Source: Methanobacteriota archaeon
Lineage (GTDB): Archaea; Halobacteriota; Syntropharchaeia; JACQPP01
DNA: 12,058 bases
NCBI GenBank assembly: GCA_016207465.1
Contig: JACQPP010000118.1
Location: 1 to 12,058, forward strand
Reading direction: 5' to 3'
The notes under the pieces were generated by a model. That model was given only the letters and a program-made list of their open reading frames with translations. It was not told where the DNA came from and did not search any database. Both the position numbers and the translations under genes were made by a program. Positions 1-4,845 of the stretch are shown here, piece by piece; position 1 is the first letter of the stretch; every line of letters begins with the position of its first letter.

Positions 1-1
1 A

Positions 2-109
2 GACCACGCCGAGCAGGCCCGGGCCATTCGACGCTACATCGCCTGGAGGAACGCACACCGCGATGACCCAAGGATTCTGCGACTACAGAAGAGGAAGAAG
101 GTTGGTTGA
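2..109 (+). CDS. IS630-like transposase, C-terminal fragment (5' end outside window)
   Basis: The frame is open from the window edge to a TGA at 107-109 and encodes 35 residues. The segment RRYIAWRNAHRDDPRIL followed by a basic tail resembles the extreme C-terminus of IS630/Tc1-type DDE transposases, where an (I/L)RxYxxWRNA-type helix after the catalytic core precedes a basic tail. That similarity is from memory and rests on a short stretch. The DDE residues would lie upstream of the window, so activity cannot be judged. The frame overlaps the antisense end of the secreted-protein gene, which suggests the element inserted into that gene, with its right end probably between about 110 and 135. 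IS630 elements target TA, and TA occurs at 118-119 and 122-123. Another DDE family with a similar tail is possible. Confidence 0.6.
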   Translation, partial: DHAEQARAIRRYIAWRNAHRDDPRILRLQKRKKVG

Positions 110-678
110 AGCCCCACTAGGTAACCGAAATCGTCATCGTGTTCGAATCTGTCGAAACGTTGCCTGACCACCTCGCAGAAAATGACCGTGTCTCGGACGA
201 GACGAACTCGGAGCGCTGAGTGGTCGGGGGTTTGCCTGACTGGGGGGACGGTGCCGGTGACGAGGATGCCGATTTTCTTGGGAAGTTCCCCCGTTTCATT
301 GGGCCGGATTTTGAGGCTGGTGGATTGGTTGCGGGTGTCCTGGATGGTGCAGATAGACGCCGGTATCTCCCTGGTCGGGGGGTCACATGGCTGATTATCG
401 GCATCGGTTGCCCATACCGGCTTGTCCAAGATGGTGAAGAGGCTGATATCGAATGGCGCCGTATCGAAGTTGGCGAGGGTGGTGGAGACAATGAGGCGTT
501 CTCCTACCTCCCACTGGGCCTTGCTCGGAACAATGGTGGGGGCCTCGGCGTCCAGGAGGCGACACCTCTCGAAGGAGCCAGTGGTATTCTGGGCGGCGGC
601 ACTCCAGGGGATGAGGAGGCCCGCGACAACCGCGACCCAGAGAACCCGCAGACGCCCCCGGGGGGCCTTGATGGGCAT
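34..678 (-). CDS. Secreted protein with signal peptide, C-terminus probably replaced by an insertion element
   Basis: This is a 214-codon minus-strand frame. Residues 1-30 form a classical Sec signal: basic RGRLR, a hydrophobic core VLWVAVVAGLLIPW, and AAAQ as the likely cleavage site. The mature part, about residues 31-185, is rich in Thr, Pro, Asp and Val with alternating beta-type hydrophobic pattern, like an extracellular Ig-like domain. I do not recognise the family. From about residue 188 the frame reads antisense through the transposase fragment, and the final residues (for example PTFFLFCSRR) have a different character. I infer that the native C-terminus was cut off by the insertion. 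The region is less GC-rich than its neighbours, which fits an acquired or relaxed gene. No clear AT-rich promoter lies just upstream. The N-terminal half is probably real coding sequence; the full product is doubtful. Confidence 0.55.
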   Translation of the reverse strand: MPIKAPRGRLRVLWVAVVAGLLIPWSAAAQNTTGSFERCRLLDAEAPTIVPSKAQWEVGERLIVSTTLANFDTAPFDISLFTILDKPVWATDADNQPCDPPTREIPASICTIQDTRNQSTSLKIRPNETGELPKKIGILVTGTVPPVRQTPDHSALRVRLVRDTVIFCEVVRQRFDRFEHDDDFGYLVGLQPTFFLFCSRRILGSSRCAFLQAM

Positions 679-795
679 AGGATGGGATAGGGTGGGCCCC
701 GGGGGACTTATGGGCTTCGAGGCGCGCGCTCCGCCACCCTGGGAGGCCGAAGGTTTTTGAGCCCGGCCGGAAATAGCAGGAGCAAAGCCCCCAAA

Positions 796-822
796 CCCCC
801 TGCTACCCCGGGGGGTAGGGGG
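796..822. repeat. GC-rich inverted repeat (hairpin)
   Basis: CTACCCC at 803-809 is mirrored by GGGGTAG at 812-818 around a two-base centre. CCCC before a TG bulge can extend the stem with GGGG at 819-822. It lies in the non-coding stretch between the broken secreted-protein gene and the rhomboid remnant. It may be a transcription-related hairpin, an element end or a mutational relic; no T-tract follows it. Confidence 0.45.
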
Positions 823-880
823 TGTGCGCTACGAACGGGGGAAGGGGGGCCGTGACGGGTCGCGAGCCCTCCTCCCCCCG

Positions 881-1003
881 GAGGTAGCCCCGGGGACCAT
901 CGCCCACGGGGCCCACCTGGGGGGCCTCTTCGTCGGCGTGGCCTACGGCCTTCTCCTGCGCCCCGGCCAGCGTGGGCAAAGCAATCTTTTTGACTCCGCG
1001 TAG
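881..1003 (+). pseudogene. Rhomboid-family intramembrane protease, C-terminal remnant
   Basis: Between 881 and the TAG at 1001-1003 one frame reads EVAPGTIAHGAHLGGLFVGV and then AYGLLLRPGQRG. The pattern AHxAHLGGxxxGxxxGLLL is the last membrane helix of rhomboid proteases, which carries the catalytic histidine of the Ser-His dyad. The frame is open back to a TGA at 758-760, but the translation before 881 is proline- and arginine-rich and has neither the GxSG serine motif nor membrane helices. No other frame supplies them. Only the final helix therefore survives, too little for a working protease. The remnant ends one base before the ATG of the HMG-CoA synthase-like gene, so the two may once have been neighbours in an operon. 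I am fairly sure of the family because of the HLGG motif, despite the short length. Confidence 0.6.
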
Positions 1004-1004
1004 T

Positions 1005-2090
1005 ATGAATGAGATGGCCTCCAATAATCCTCCGCCCCCGGGGACCGCCGTGGGCATCGCCGCCTACGGGGTCCATGTCCCCTGGTACCGCATCCGCATC
1101 GAGGAGATTTCCCGGGCGTGGTCCACCGACGCCCCCGGCATCACGGAGAAGAGCGTGGCGGGCCGCCAGGAGGACGAGGTCTCCATGGCCATCGAGGCCT
1201 CCCTCCATGCCATCGGGAACGCGGGGGTCCCCGGGGACTCCATCGGGGCCCTCTACTTCGCCGCCACCGAGAGCCCCCTGGAGGGAAAGAATGCGTCCAC
1301 CCTTGTCTCCGAGTTCCTCGGCCTCGCCCCCGGGGCCCTCAAGGGGGACGTGACCGGCTCGGCCCGCGCGGGGACCCTCGCCCTCCTCGCGGCCCGCGAC
1401 GCCATCCTCGCCGGCCGCTGTGTGCGGGCCCTGGTGGTGGCCTCCGAGAACCGCCGGGGGGCCCCGGGCACCGAGCTCGAGGCCGCCAGCGGCGCCGGGG
1501 CCGCCGCACTCCTCCTCTCCCGCGAGGCCCCCATGGCCACCATCGAGGCCTCCGCCGCCTACACCACCGAGTTCACCGACAGCCTCCACATCCAGGGATA
1601 CGAGGTCCCCTACGACCCCCGCTTCAGCCTCACCTACGGATACCAGAAGCACCTCCAGGGGGCCATCGAAGCCGTCATTGGCCAACGCCGCTCCCCCGAA
1701 GGGGAGCGGCGTTCAGGTGAGGCGGGCAACGGGACCAAAACCGTGGACCACGTGGTCCTCCAGTCCCCCGACGGCCGCCAGCTCCAGGCCATCGCCAAGA
1801 AATACGGCTGGAGCGAGGCCCAGATGAAGGCGGGGTGGACCGTGGACCGCCTCGGCCACCTCGGGGCCGCCCACGTCCCCCTGGGCCTCTGCGCCGTCCT
1901 CGAGCAGGCCGCCCCCGGCCAGCGCATCCTCGCCGCCTCCTACGGAGAGGGCAGCGACGCCCTCCTCCTCCAGACCACCCCCGCCGTCACCCACCGCATG
2001 AAGACCGGGCTCAAGCCCTGCCTGGAACAGAAGAAGCACCTCACCTACCTCGAATACGCCAAGCGCCGCGGACTTCTCCCGCGGTTGTAA
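1005..2090 (+). CDS. HMG-CoA synthase family protein lacking the catalytic Cys and His
   Basis: The family condenses acetyl-CoA with acetoacetyl-CoA to HMG-CoA, the entry to mevalonate and archaeal lipids. This protein is about 361 residues, the normal archaeal length, and follows the fold throughout: an N-terminal GIAAYGVHVPWYRIRIEEI block, ATES with the conserved Glu (residue 89 from this start), GTELEAASGAGAAALLL, and GYQKHLQGAIEAV near the middle. The active site is altered. Where archaeal enzymes have FACKAGT this protein has GSARAGT (Ala120 for Cys), and FHQP is replaced by LQSP (Gln253 for His). Condensation by the usual acyl-Cys route therefore looks impossible. No thiolase or DUF35 gene, the usual archaeal partners, is adjacent. 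ATG 1005 follows the rhomboid remnant's stop; ATG 1014 is also possible. A GTG at 972 lies inside the remnant and is unlikely. Family call is strong, function unknown. Confidence 0.85.
   Translation: MNEMASNNPPPPGTAVGIAAYGVHVPWYRIRIEEISRAWSTDAPGITEKSVAGRQEDEVSMAIEASLHAIGNAGVPGDSIGALYFAATESPLEGKNASTLVSEFLGLAPGALKGDVTGSARAGTLALLAARDAILAGRCVRALVVASENRRGAPGTELEAASGAGAAALLLSREAPMATIEASAAYTTEFTDSLHIQGYEVPYDPRFSLTYGYQKHLQGAIEAVIGQRRSPEGERRSGEAGNGTKTVDHVVLQSPDGRQLQAIAKKYGWSEAQMKAGWTVDRLGHLGAAHVPLGLCAVLEQAAPGQRILAASYGEGSDALLLQTTPAVTHRMKTGLKPCLEQKKHLTYLEYAKRRGLLPRL
1684..1713. repeat. Perfect 13-bp palindrome with 4-base loop inside a coding region
   Basis: AACGCCGCTCCCC at 1684-1696 is perfectly complementary to GGGGAGCGGCGTT at 1701-1713, with loop CGAA. 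It is in frame in the HMG-CoA synthase-like gene and encodes the charged segment RRSPEGERRSG, at a place where family members have a variable loop between the KH..GAIEAV helix and the VVLQSP strand. It resembles an inserted palindromic element tolerated in a surface loop. I see no second copy in the window. Confidence 0.8.
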
Positions 2091-2107
2091 CGAAAGAAAG
2101 AAAAGGG
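2091..2107 (-). terminator. T-rich termination signal after the winged-helix gene
   Basis: Read on the minus strand, the bases after the regulator's stop codon run CCCTTTTCTTTCTTTCG. Archaeal RNA polymerase commonly terminates at such T-rich tracts without a hairpin. The signal lies in the 19-base gap between the two convergent genes. Confidence 0.4.
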
Positions 2108-2109
2108 AT

Positions 2110-2697
2110 TTAATCCGAGAACTGGATGAGGGTGACCTTCTCCTTCTTCTCCTTGGCCGCCTCTTCCGTCTTCCCCTTCAGGGGGCGCACCCGGACCTGG
2201 AAGGCCTCCGGGTAGAAGACCACCTTGTCCCCCTTCCGCGCGTAGTTCTCCGTGGAGGCCGGGGCCCCGGGGACCTCCCCGCTGGCGCTCTTCAGCCAGG
2301 CGTCGAAGACCCCGGAGTCGCCCTCCGGGAGGGCCTTCCGCATCTCGTCCAGGCAGCGGTCGAGCACCTCCATCTTGAAGAGCACCGGGTTCCCCTCCGG
2401 CGGGGCCCCCTGGAAGAGGATGTCCATCCTCTGGAAGACCTCCCGGTAGAAGAGGGCGGCCCTCTTGTAGGCGGGCTCCACGTGGACGCACTCCCGGGCC
2501 CGCCCCCGGTCGTTGGTGTTGATCCGGGTCTTCACAATCCCCCGGTCCTCCAGGACCCGGATGGTCTTCTGGACCGTGACGAAGGTGAGCTTGGTCCGGT
2601 TCTGGAGGTCGGAGAGGGAGTCCCCCTCCCTGATTTCAGATAGAATCGCCGAAATCGTATACAGCTCCACCGACCTGCGGTGGGGAGAAGCAACCAT
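2110..2697 (-). CDS. Winged helix-turn-helix transcriptional regulator
   Basis: The product has 195 residues. About residues 12-65 form a winged-helix domain: SVELYTISAILSEIREG, then LSDLQNRTKLTFVTVQKTI as the helix-turn-helix, then RVLEDRGIVKTRINTNDRGR as last helix and wing. The pattern is that of small archaeal ArsR/MarR/PadR-like or DUF-type regulators; I cannot name the subfamily. Residues 76-130 are helical and could serve dimerisation. The tail (about 150-195) is basic and Lys/Glu-rich. A TTTATAG box 26 bases before the ATG suggests a leaderless transcript. The gene converges on the HMG-CoA synthase-like gene and diverges from the pilin-like pair, so the pilin promoter or its own promoter is a plausible target (inference from position only). 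Confidence 0.75.
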   Translation of the reverse strand: MVASPHRRSVELYTISAILSEIREGDSLSDLQNRTKLTFVTVQKTIRVLEDRGIVKTRINTNDRGRARECVHVEPAYKRAALFYREVFQRMDILFQGAPPEGNPVLFKMEVLDRCLDEMRKALPEGDSGVFDAWLKSASGEVPGAPASTENYARKGDKVVFYPEAFQVRVRPLKGKTEEAAKEKKEKVTLIQFSD

Positions 2698-2720
2698 GAA
2701 TCACGTTCTCGATAGTCACT

Positions 2721-2727
2721 CTATAAA
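2721..2727 (-). promoter_or_regulatory. TATA box of the winged-helix regulator
   Basis: The minus strand reads TTTATAG. Its centre is about 27 bases before the ATG ending at 2697, the archaeal TATA-to-start distance, so transcription should begin at or next to the start codon. Confidence 0.6.
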
Positions 2728-2740
2728 GCATTTTCCATGA

Positions 2741-2965
2741 GCCCCTGGGTTTCCCCTGGAGTGGATGTCCAAAAACGGTTTTATAGGGGGAGCCTCCCAG
2801 TGTGCGCGGAGGGGGACAAACAGTTCAACCGATGGGGGGCAGGTGTAAATAATTTTAGGTAGTTCACCTCCTAGTTCGTTCTCCGCTCGCCCTGCCCCCC
2901 CAACTTTTCTTTTCTCTTATGTAGCCGGGATACAAGTATTTTTGAGCCCGGGGCCGGAGCGGTGG
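2741..2965. other. Divergent intergenic region with extra AT-rich boxes
   Basis: This gap separates the regulator from the pilin-like operon. Besides the proximal pilin promoter it holds ACGGTTTTATAGG around 2775-2788 and GTAAATAATTTTA around 2845-2857, both TATA-like. A transcript from the first would start near 2810 and could be a long pilin leader or a small RNA. I find only very short frames, for example 20 codons from a GTG at 2800. The plus strand carries TTCACCTCCT at 2863-2872, identical to the anti-Shine-Dalgarno type of sequence, within an imperfect hairpin (TAGG...CCTA). Confidence 0.35.
2936..2944 (+). promoter_or_regulatory. TATA box of the pilin-like operon
   Basis: GTATTTTTG is centred near 2940. 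Counting 26 bases on gives a start near 2966, at the GTG (2966) and ATG (2969) in the frame of the first pilin-like gene. This supports a leaderless transcript and argues against the earlier TTG at 2942, which overlaps the box. Confidence 0.5.
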
Positions 2966-2968
2966 GTG

Positions 2969-3475
2969 ATGGGGTTCTTCCGCGACTCGGGGGCCGTCGA
3001 GGGGCTGCCCATGCTTCTCCTGATTGGGGCGGCCCTCGCCGGGGCGGCCTTGGTGCTGGCCGCGGGGGCCCTCCGCACCACCTCCGACGATGCCTGCGAG
3101 CGGGCGGCCCTGGAGGCCCGGGAGTCCCTCCGGGTCCGCGCGGAGGCCCTCTACTCCGGGGGCGCGGAGGGGGCCGAGGACAGGGTCCAGGTGCGCATCC
3201 CCGGGTGCGCGGCCCACATTGTGCTGGGGGCCCTGCCCCCCGCCTCCGGCGGAGCCCCGGGGGAGAGGGAGCCGGGGGTGGAGGCGGGGAACCTCTACTA
3301 CCGCCTCCAGAATGGGGCTACTCGCATGGTGGGCTCCACGGCCGCTTTCACCGGCCCCGCCGACGGGCCCCCCGACGAGCGGAGGCCTGCGGTCCTGCTC
3401 CCCGGCGGCTACACGGTGGTGCTCCGCCTCGTGCGGCTGGGGGGTGTCTTCTATGTCCATGTCTCCTTTTCATAA
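2969..3475 (+). CDS. Pilin-like membrane-anchored protein (small)
   Basis: From this ATG the product has 168 residues. It opens with a short charged leader (MGFFRDSGAVEG) followed directly by one hydrophobic helix, LPMLLLIGAALAGAALVLAA, and then an extracellular-type domain with beta-strand pattern ending VVLRLVRLGGVFYVHVSFS. A short leader, one helix and then a soluble domain is the architecture of archaeal type IV pilin-like and minor-pilin proteins (compare archaeal pilin N-termini such as SPVxGVxLMxAIT). I cannot assign a specific DUF or see an unambiguous class III peptidase site. It overlaps the next gene, which shares a D(E)SGxVE leader motif, so the two are probably co-transcribed and assemble together. 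GTG 2966 is an alternative start. Confidence 0.65.
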   Translation: MGFFRDSGAVEGLPMLLLIGAALAGAALVLAAGALRTTSDDACERAALEARESLRVRAEALYSGGAEGAEDRVQVRIPGCAAHIVLGALPPASGGAPGEREPGVEAGNLYYRLQNGATRMVGSTAAFTGPADGPPDERRPAVLLPGGYTVVLRLVRLGGVFYVHVSFS

Positions 3476-4460
3476 CGATGAGTCGGGGTGGGTGGAGTTC
3501 CTCCTCTCCCGGGTGGGCCTCCTGGTGGTCTCCGCCTTCCTGGTGGCGGCGGTCCTGGGGCTCGCCCTCTCCACGGCCCCCCAGGCCGACCGCAGTGTGG
3601 CGGAGGGTGCGGCCCGCGAGGTGGCCTCCCGCATCTCCACCCTCTCCTCCGAACTTCTCCCCGGGCAGAGGATGGCGGTGGAGCCCCCGCGGACCGAGGG
3701 AAGCCTTCTCCTGGAGGTCTCCCCGGAGAGCGTGCGGGCCCATCTGGAGACCCCCCGGGGTGCGGCCCGCGGGTCCCACCCGCTGCTCCTCCGTGTCTAC
3801 CCGGCCACCTCCCAGTGGAGGAACACCTCCGAACTCCGGGAGGGCATCCGGCGGCTCACCGGGGCCCCCGGCACCCCCGACCTGCCCATCTCCCCCGCCG
3901 ACCTCCCCCGGGTCCAGGGGTGGTTCGCGGAGTCGGCCCAGCGCAGCCTCCGGAGCCCCCTCCGCGTGGCCCGCGGCGGAGTGGTGGTCGAGCGCTTCCC
4001 GGTGACAACCACCGGGGGGGCGGAGACATTCCCCATCATCCTCCCCCAGAGGACCCCTGCCCCCATCGCGGGCCCCGCCATCCTCCTGGAGTCGGTCTCC
4101 CTCCGCCGGGCCCAGGACAACTCCACCCTCCAGACCATCGTCCTCCGCCACGGCGGGGGGACCCCCCTCGACGTCGCCCGCCTCCGCGTTGAGACCCGGG
4201 TCAACAACATCGGCCTCCCCGAGCCCCTCGAAGGGCTCCCCATACGCGGGGGGGCCACCGGATACCGCGGGGTCGAGGGGGCGTTCAACGCCGCCGCCCC
4301 CGAGTCCCCCCTCTGGGAGCCCGGAGAACACGCCGTCTACAACATCGCCCTCAGCCAGGCCACCCTCAAGGCGGGGGACCGGGTGGACGTGGACATATTC
4401 GACGTCCCCACCCAGGGGCTGCTGGCCAGCGTGGGGCTGAATGCGGTATCCGCCCGGTGA
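3453..4460 (+). CDS. Archaeal pilin-like protein with single N-terminal helix (large)
   Basis: The product has 335 residues from ATG 3453; ATG 3459 is an alternative. A leader MSMSPFHNDESGWVEFLLSR precedes a single membrane helix, VGLLVVSAFLVAAVLGLALS. Residues 50-230 are a beta-rich extracellular region with no motif I recognise. The C-terminal third resembles the archaeal pilin/archaellin C-terminal fold: ILLESVSLRRAQDN, TIVLRHGGGTPLDVARLRVE, LWEPGEHAVYNIAL and LKAGDRVDVDIFDVPTQGLL. The HGGGxPLD, WxPGE and GDxVxVxIxD pattern is typical of those domains. It overlaps the end of the preceding pilin-like gene by 23 bases, implying translational coupling. A perfect hairpin follows the stop. No prepilin peptidase or assembly ATPase gene is in the window. 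Confidence 0.7.
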   Translation: MSMSPFHNDESGWVEFLLSRVGLLVVSAFLVAAVLGLALSTAPQADRSVAEGAAREVASRISTLSSELLPGQRMAVEPPRTEGSLLLEVSPESVRAHLETPRGAARGSHPLLLRVYPATSQWRNTSELREGIRRLTGAPGTPDLPISPADLPRVQGWFAESAQRSLRSPLRVARGGVVVERFPVTTTGGAETFPIILPQRTPAPIAGPAILLESVSLRRAQDNSTLQTIVLRHGGGTPLDVARLRVETRVNNIGLPEPLEGLPIRGGATGYRGVEGAFNAAAPESPLWEPGEHAVYNIALSQATLKAGDRVDVDIFDVPTQGLLASVGLNAVSAR

Positions 4461-4462
4461 TT

Positions 4463-4481
4463 CTCGCGGGCCGCCCGCGAG
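4463..4481. terminator. Perfect hairpin just after the pilin-like operon
   Basis: CTCGCGGG (4463-4470) pairs perfectly with CCCGCGAG (4474-4481) across the loop CCG, starting two bases after the TGA. It may protect the mRNA end or assist termination. It lacks a T-tract, so a canonical archaeal terminator is not shown. Confidence 0.4.
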
Positions 4482-4541
4482 GCCTACGAGTTCACGCGGG
4501 ACGCGATTGAGGAGAGGCGGGGGCGAAGGAGTGCGGGGGCG

Positions 4542-4588
4542 GCGCGGAGGGAGGGGTGAACTATCGTTTCCGCTCCCTCTCGCCGCGC
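4542..4588. repeat. Long imperfect inverted repeat in the 4461-4746 gap
   Basis: GCGCGGAGGGAG (4542-4553) pairs with CTCCCT (4573-4578) plus CCGCGC (4583-4588), leaving a four-base bulge CTCG and a 19-base loop. The strand downstream is pyrimidine-rich. Apart from the two hairpins and the tRNA-like copy, I see no gene in this 286-base gap. Confidence 0.4.
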
Positions 4589-4670
4589 TACTCTTCCTCG
4601 CCTGGCGCCGCATCCCGGATTAGTTTCACCCCCCTCTCGCTGAATCGGGATATAGCCCCCGCTGGGGTAG

Positions 4671-4679
4671 TTAAAAATA
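4671..4679 (+). promoter_or_regulatory. Probable TATA box for tRNA-Leu
   Basis: TTAAAAATA would place transcription start near 4700, giving a leader of about 46 bases for RNase P to remove. A better-looking box, TTTATAAA at 4734-4741, is only about 10 bases from the mature 5' end, so a start 26 bases on would fall inside the tRNA. Which box is used cannot be settled from sequence. Confidence 0.35.
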
Positions 4680-4712
4680 GGCCCGATTGAAGGGCCGGAT
4701 GGGTCAACCGAC
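4680..4712 (+). repeat. Imperfect duplicate of the tRNA-Leu anticodon and variable arms
   Basis: This stretch aligns with 4772-4803 inside the tRNA gene, with 29 of 32 aligned positions identical by my count and one extra base. It covers the anticodon stem-loop and variable arm, ending at the shared GGTCAACCGAC. Acceptor and T-arm halves are not convincingly present. It could be the remnant of a second tRNA copy. A recombination scar is another possibility. Confidence 0.6.
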
Positions 4713-4746
4713 AATGGTGTATCCTCTCCTGGATTTATAAACCTTT

Positions 4747-4832
4747 GCGGGGGTGCCGCAGCCTGGTAACGGGCCCGGTTGAGGGCCGGGTTGGTCAACC
4801 GACCTTCCAGGGTTCAAATCCCTGCCCCCGCG
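4747..4832 (+). tRNA. tRNA-Leu (anticodon GAG)
   Basis: The acceptor stem is GCGGGGG (4747-4753) with CCCCCGC (4825-4831). The D-arm has a 3-bp stem CCG/CGG and a loop with A14, G15 and GG. The anticodon stem CCCGG/CCGGG (4774-4778/4786-4790) encloses loop TTGAGGG with anticodon GAG at 4781-4783. A long variable arm, GGTC-AACC-GACC (4793-4804), makes it class II. The T-arm is CAGGG-TTCAAAT-CCCTG (4808-4824). The gene has no intron and no encoded CCA. The discriminator base (4832) is G, whereas archaeal leucine tRNAs normally carry A there and serine tRNAs G. The anticodon and the arm structure still make leucine the best call. The ERCC4 nuclease gene begins 13 bases after it. Confidence 0.9.
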
Positions 4833-4845
4833 TTGACCCTCTTCT

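Noticed and set aside
972..1004. GTG 972 as the start of the HMG-CoA synthase-like protein
   Set aside because: It lies inside the rhomboid remnant; family similarity begins after 1035, and ATG 1005 or 1014 is better placed.
708..1685. Long minus-strand open frame of 325 codons opposite the HMG-CoA synthase-like gene
   Set aside because: Gly/Pro/Arg-rich translation without domains; it is the antisense of a clear conserved gene in GC-rich DNA.
3348..4613. Minus-strand open frame of 421 codons opposite the pilin-like genes
   Set aside because: Low-complexity Gly/Glu/Pro-rich translation; the plus strand has coherent membrane-anchored proteins with overlapping starts and stops.
4734..4741. 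TTTATAAA as the promoter of tRNA-Leu
   Set aside because: It is only about 10 bases before the mature 5' end, so a start 26 bases downstream would fall within the tRNA; kept only as a possible nuclease promoter.
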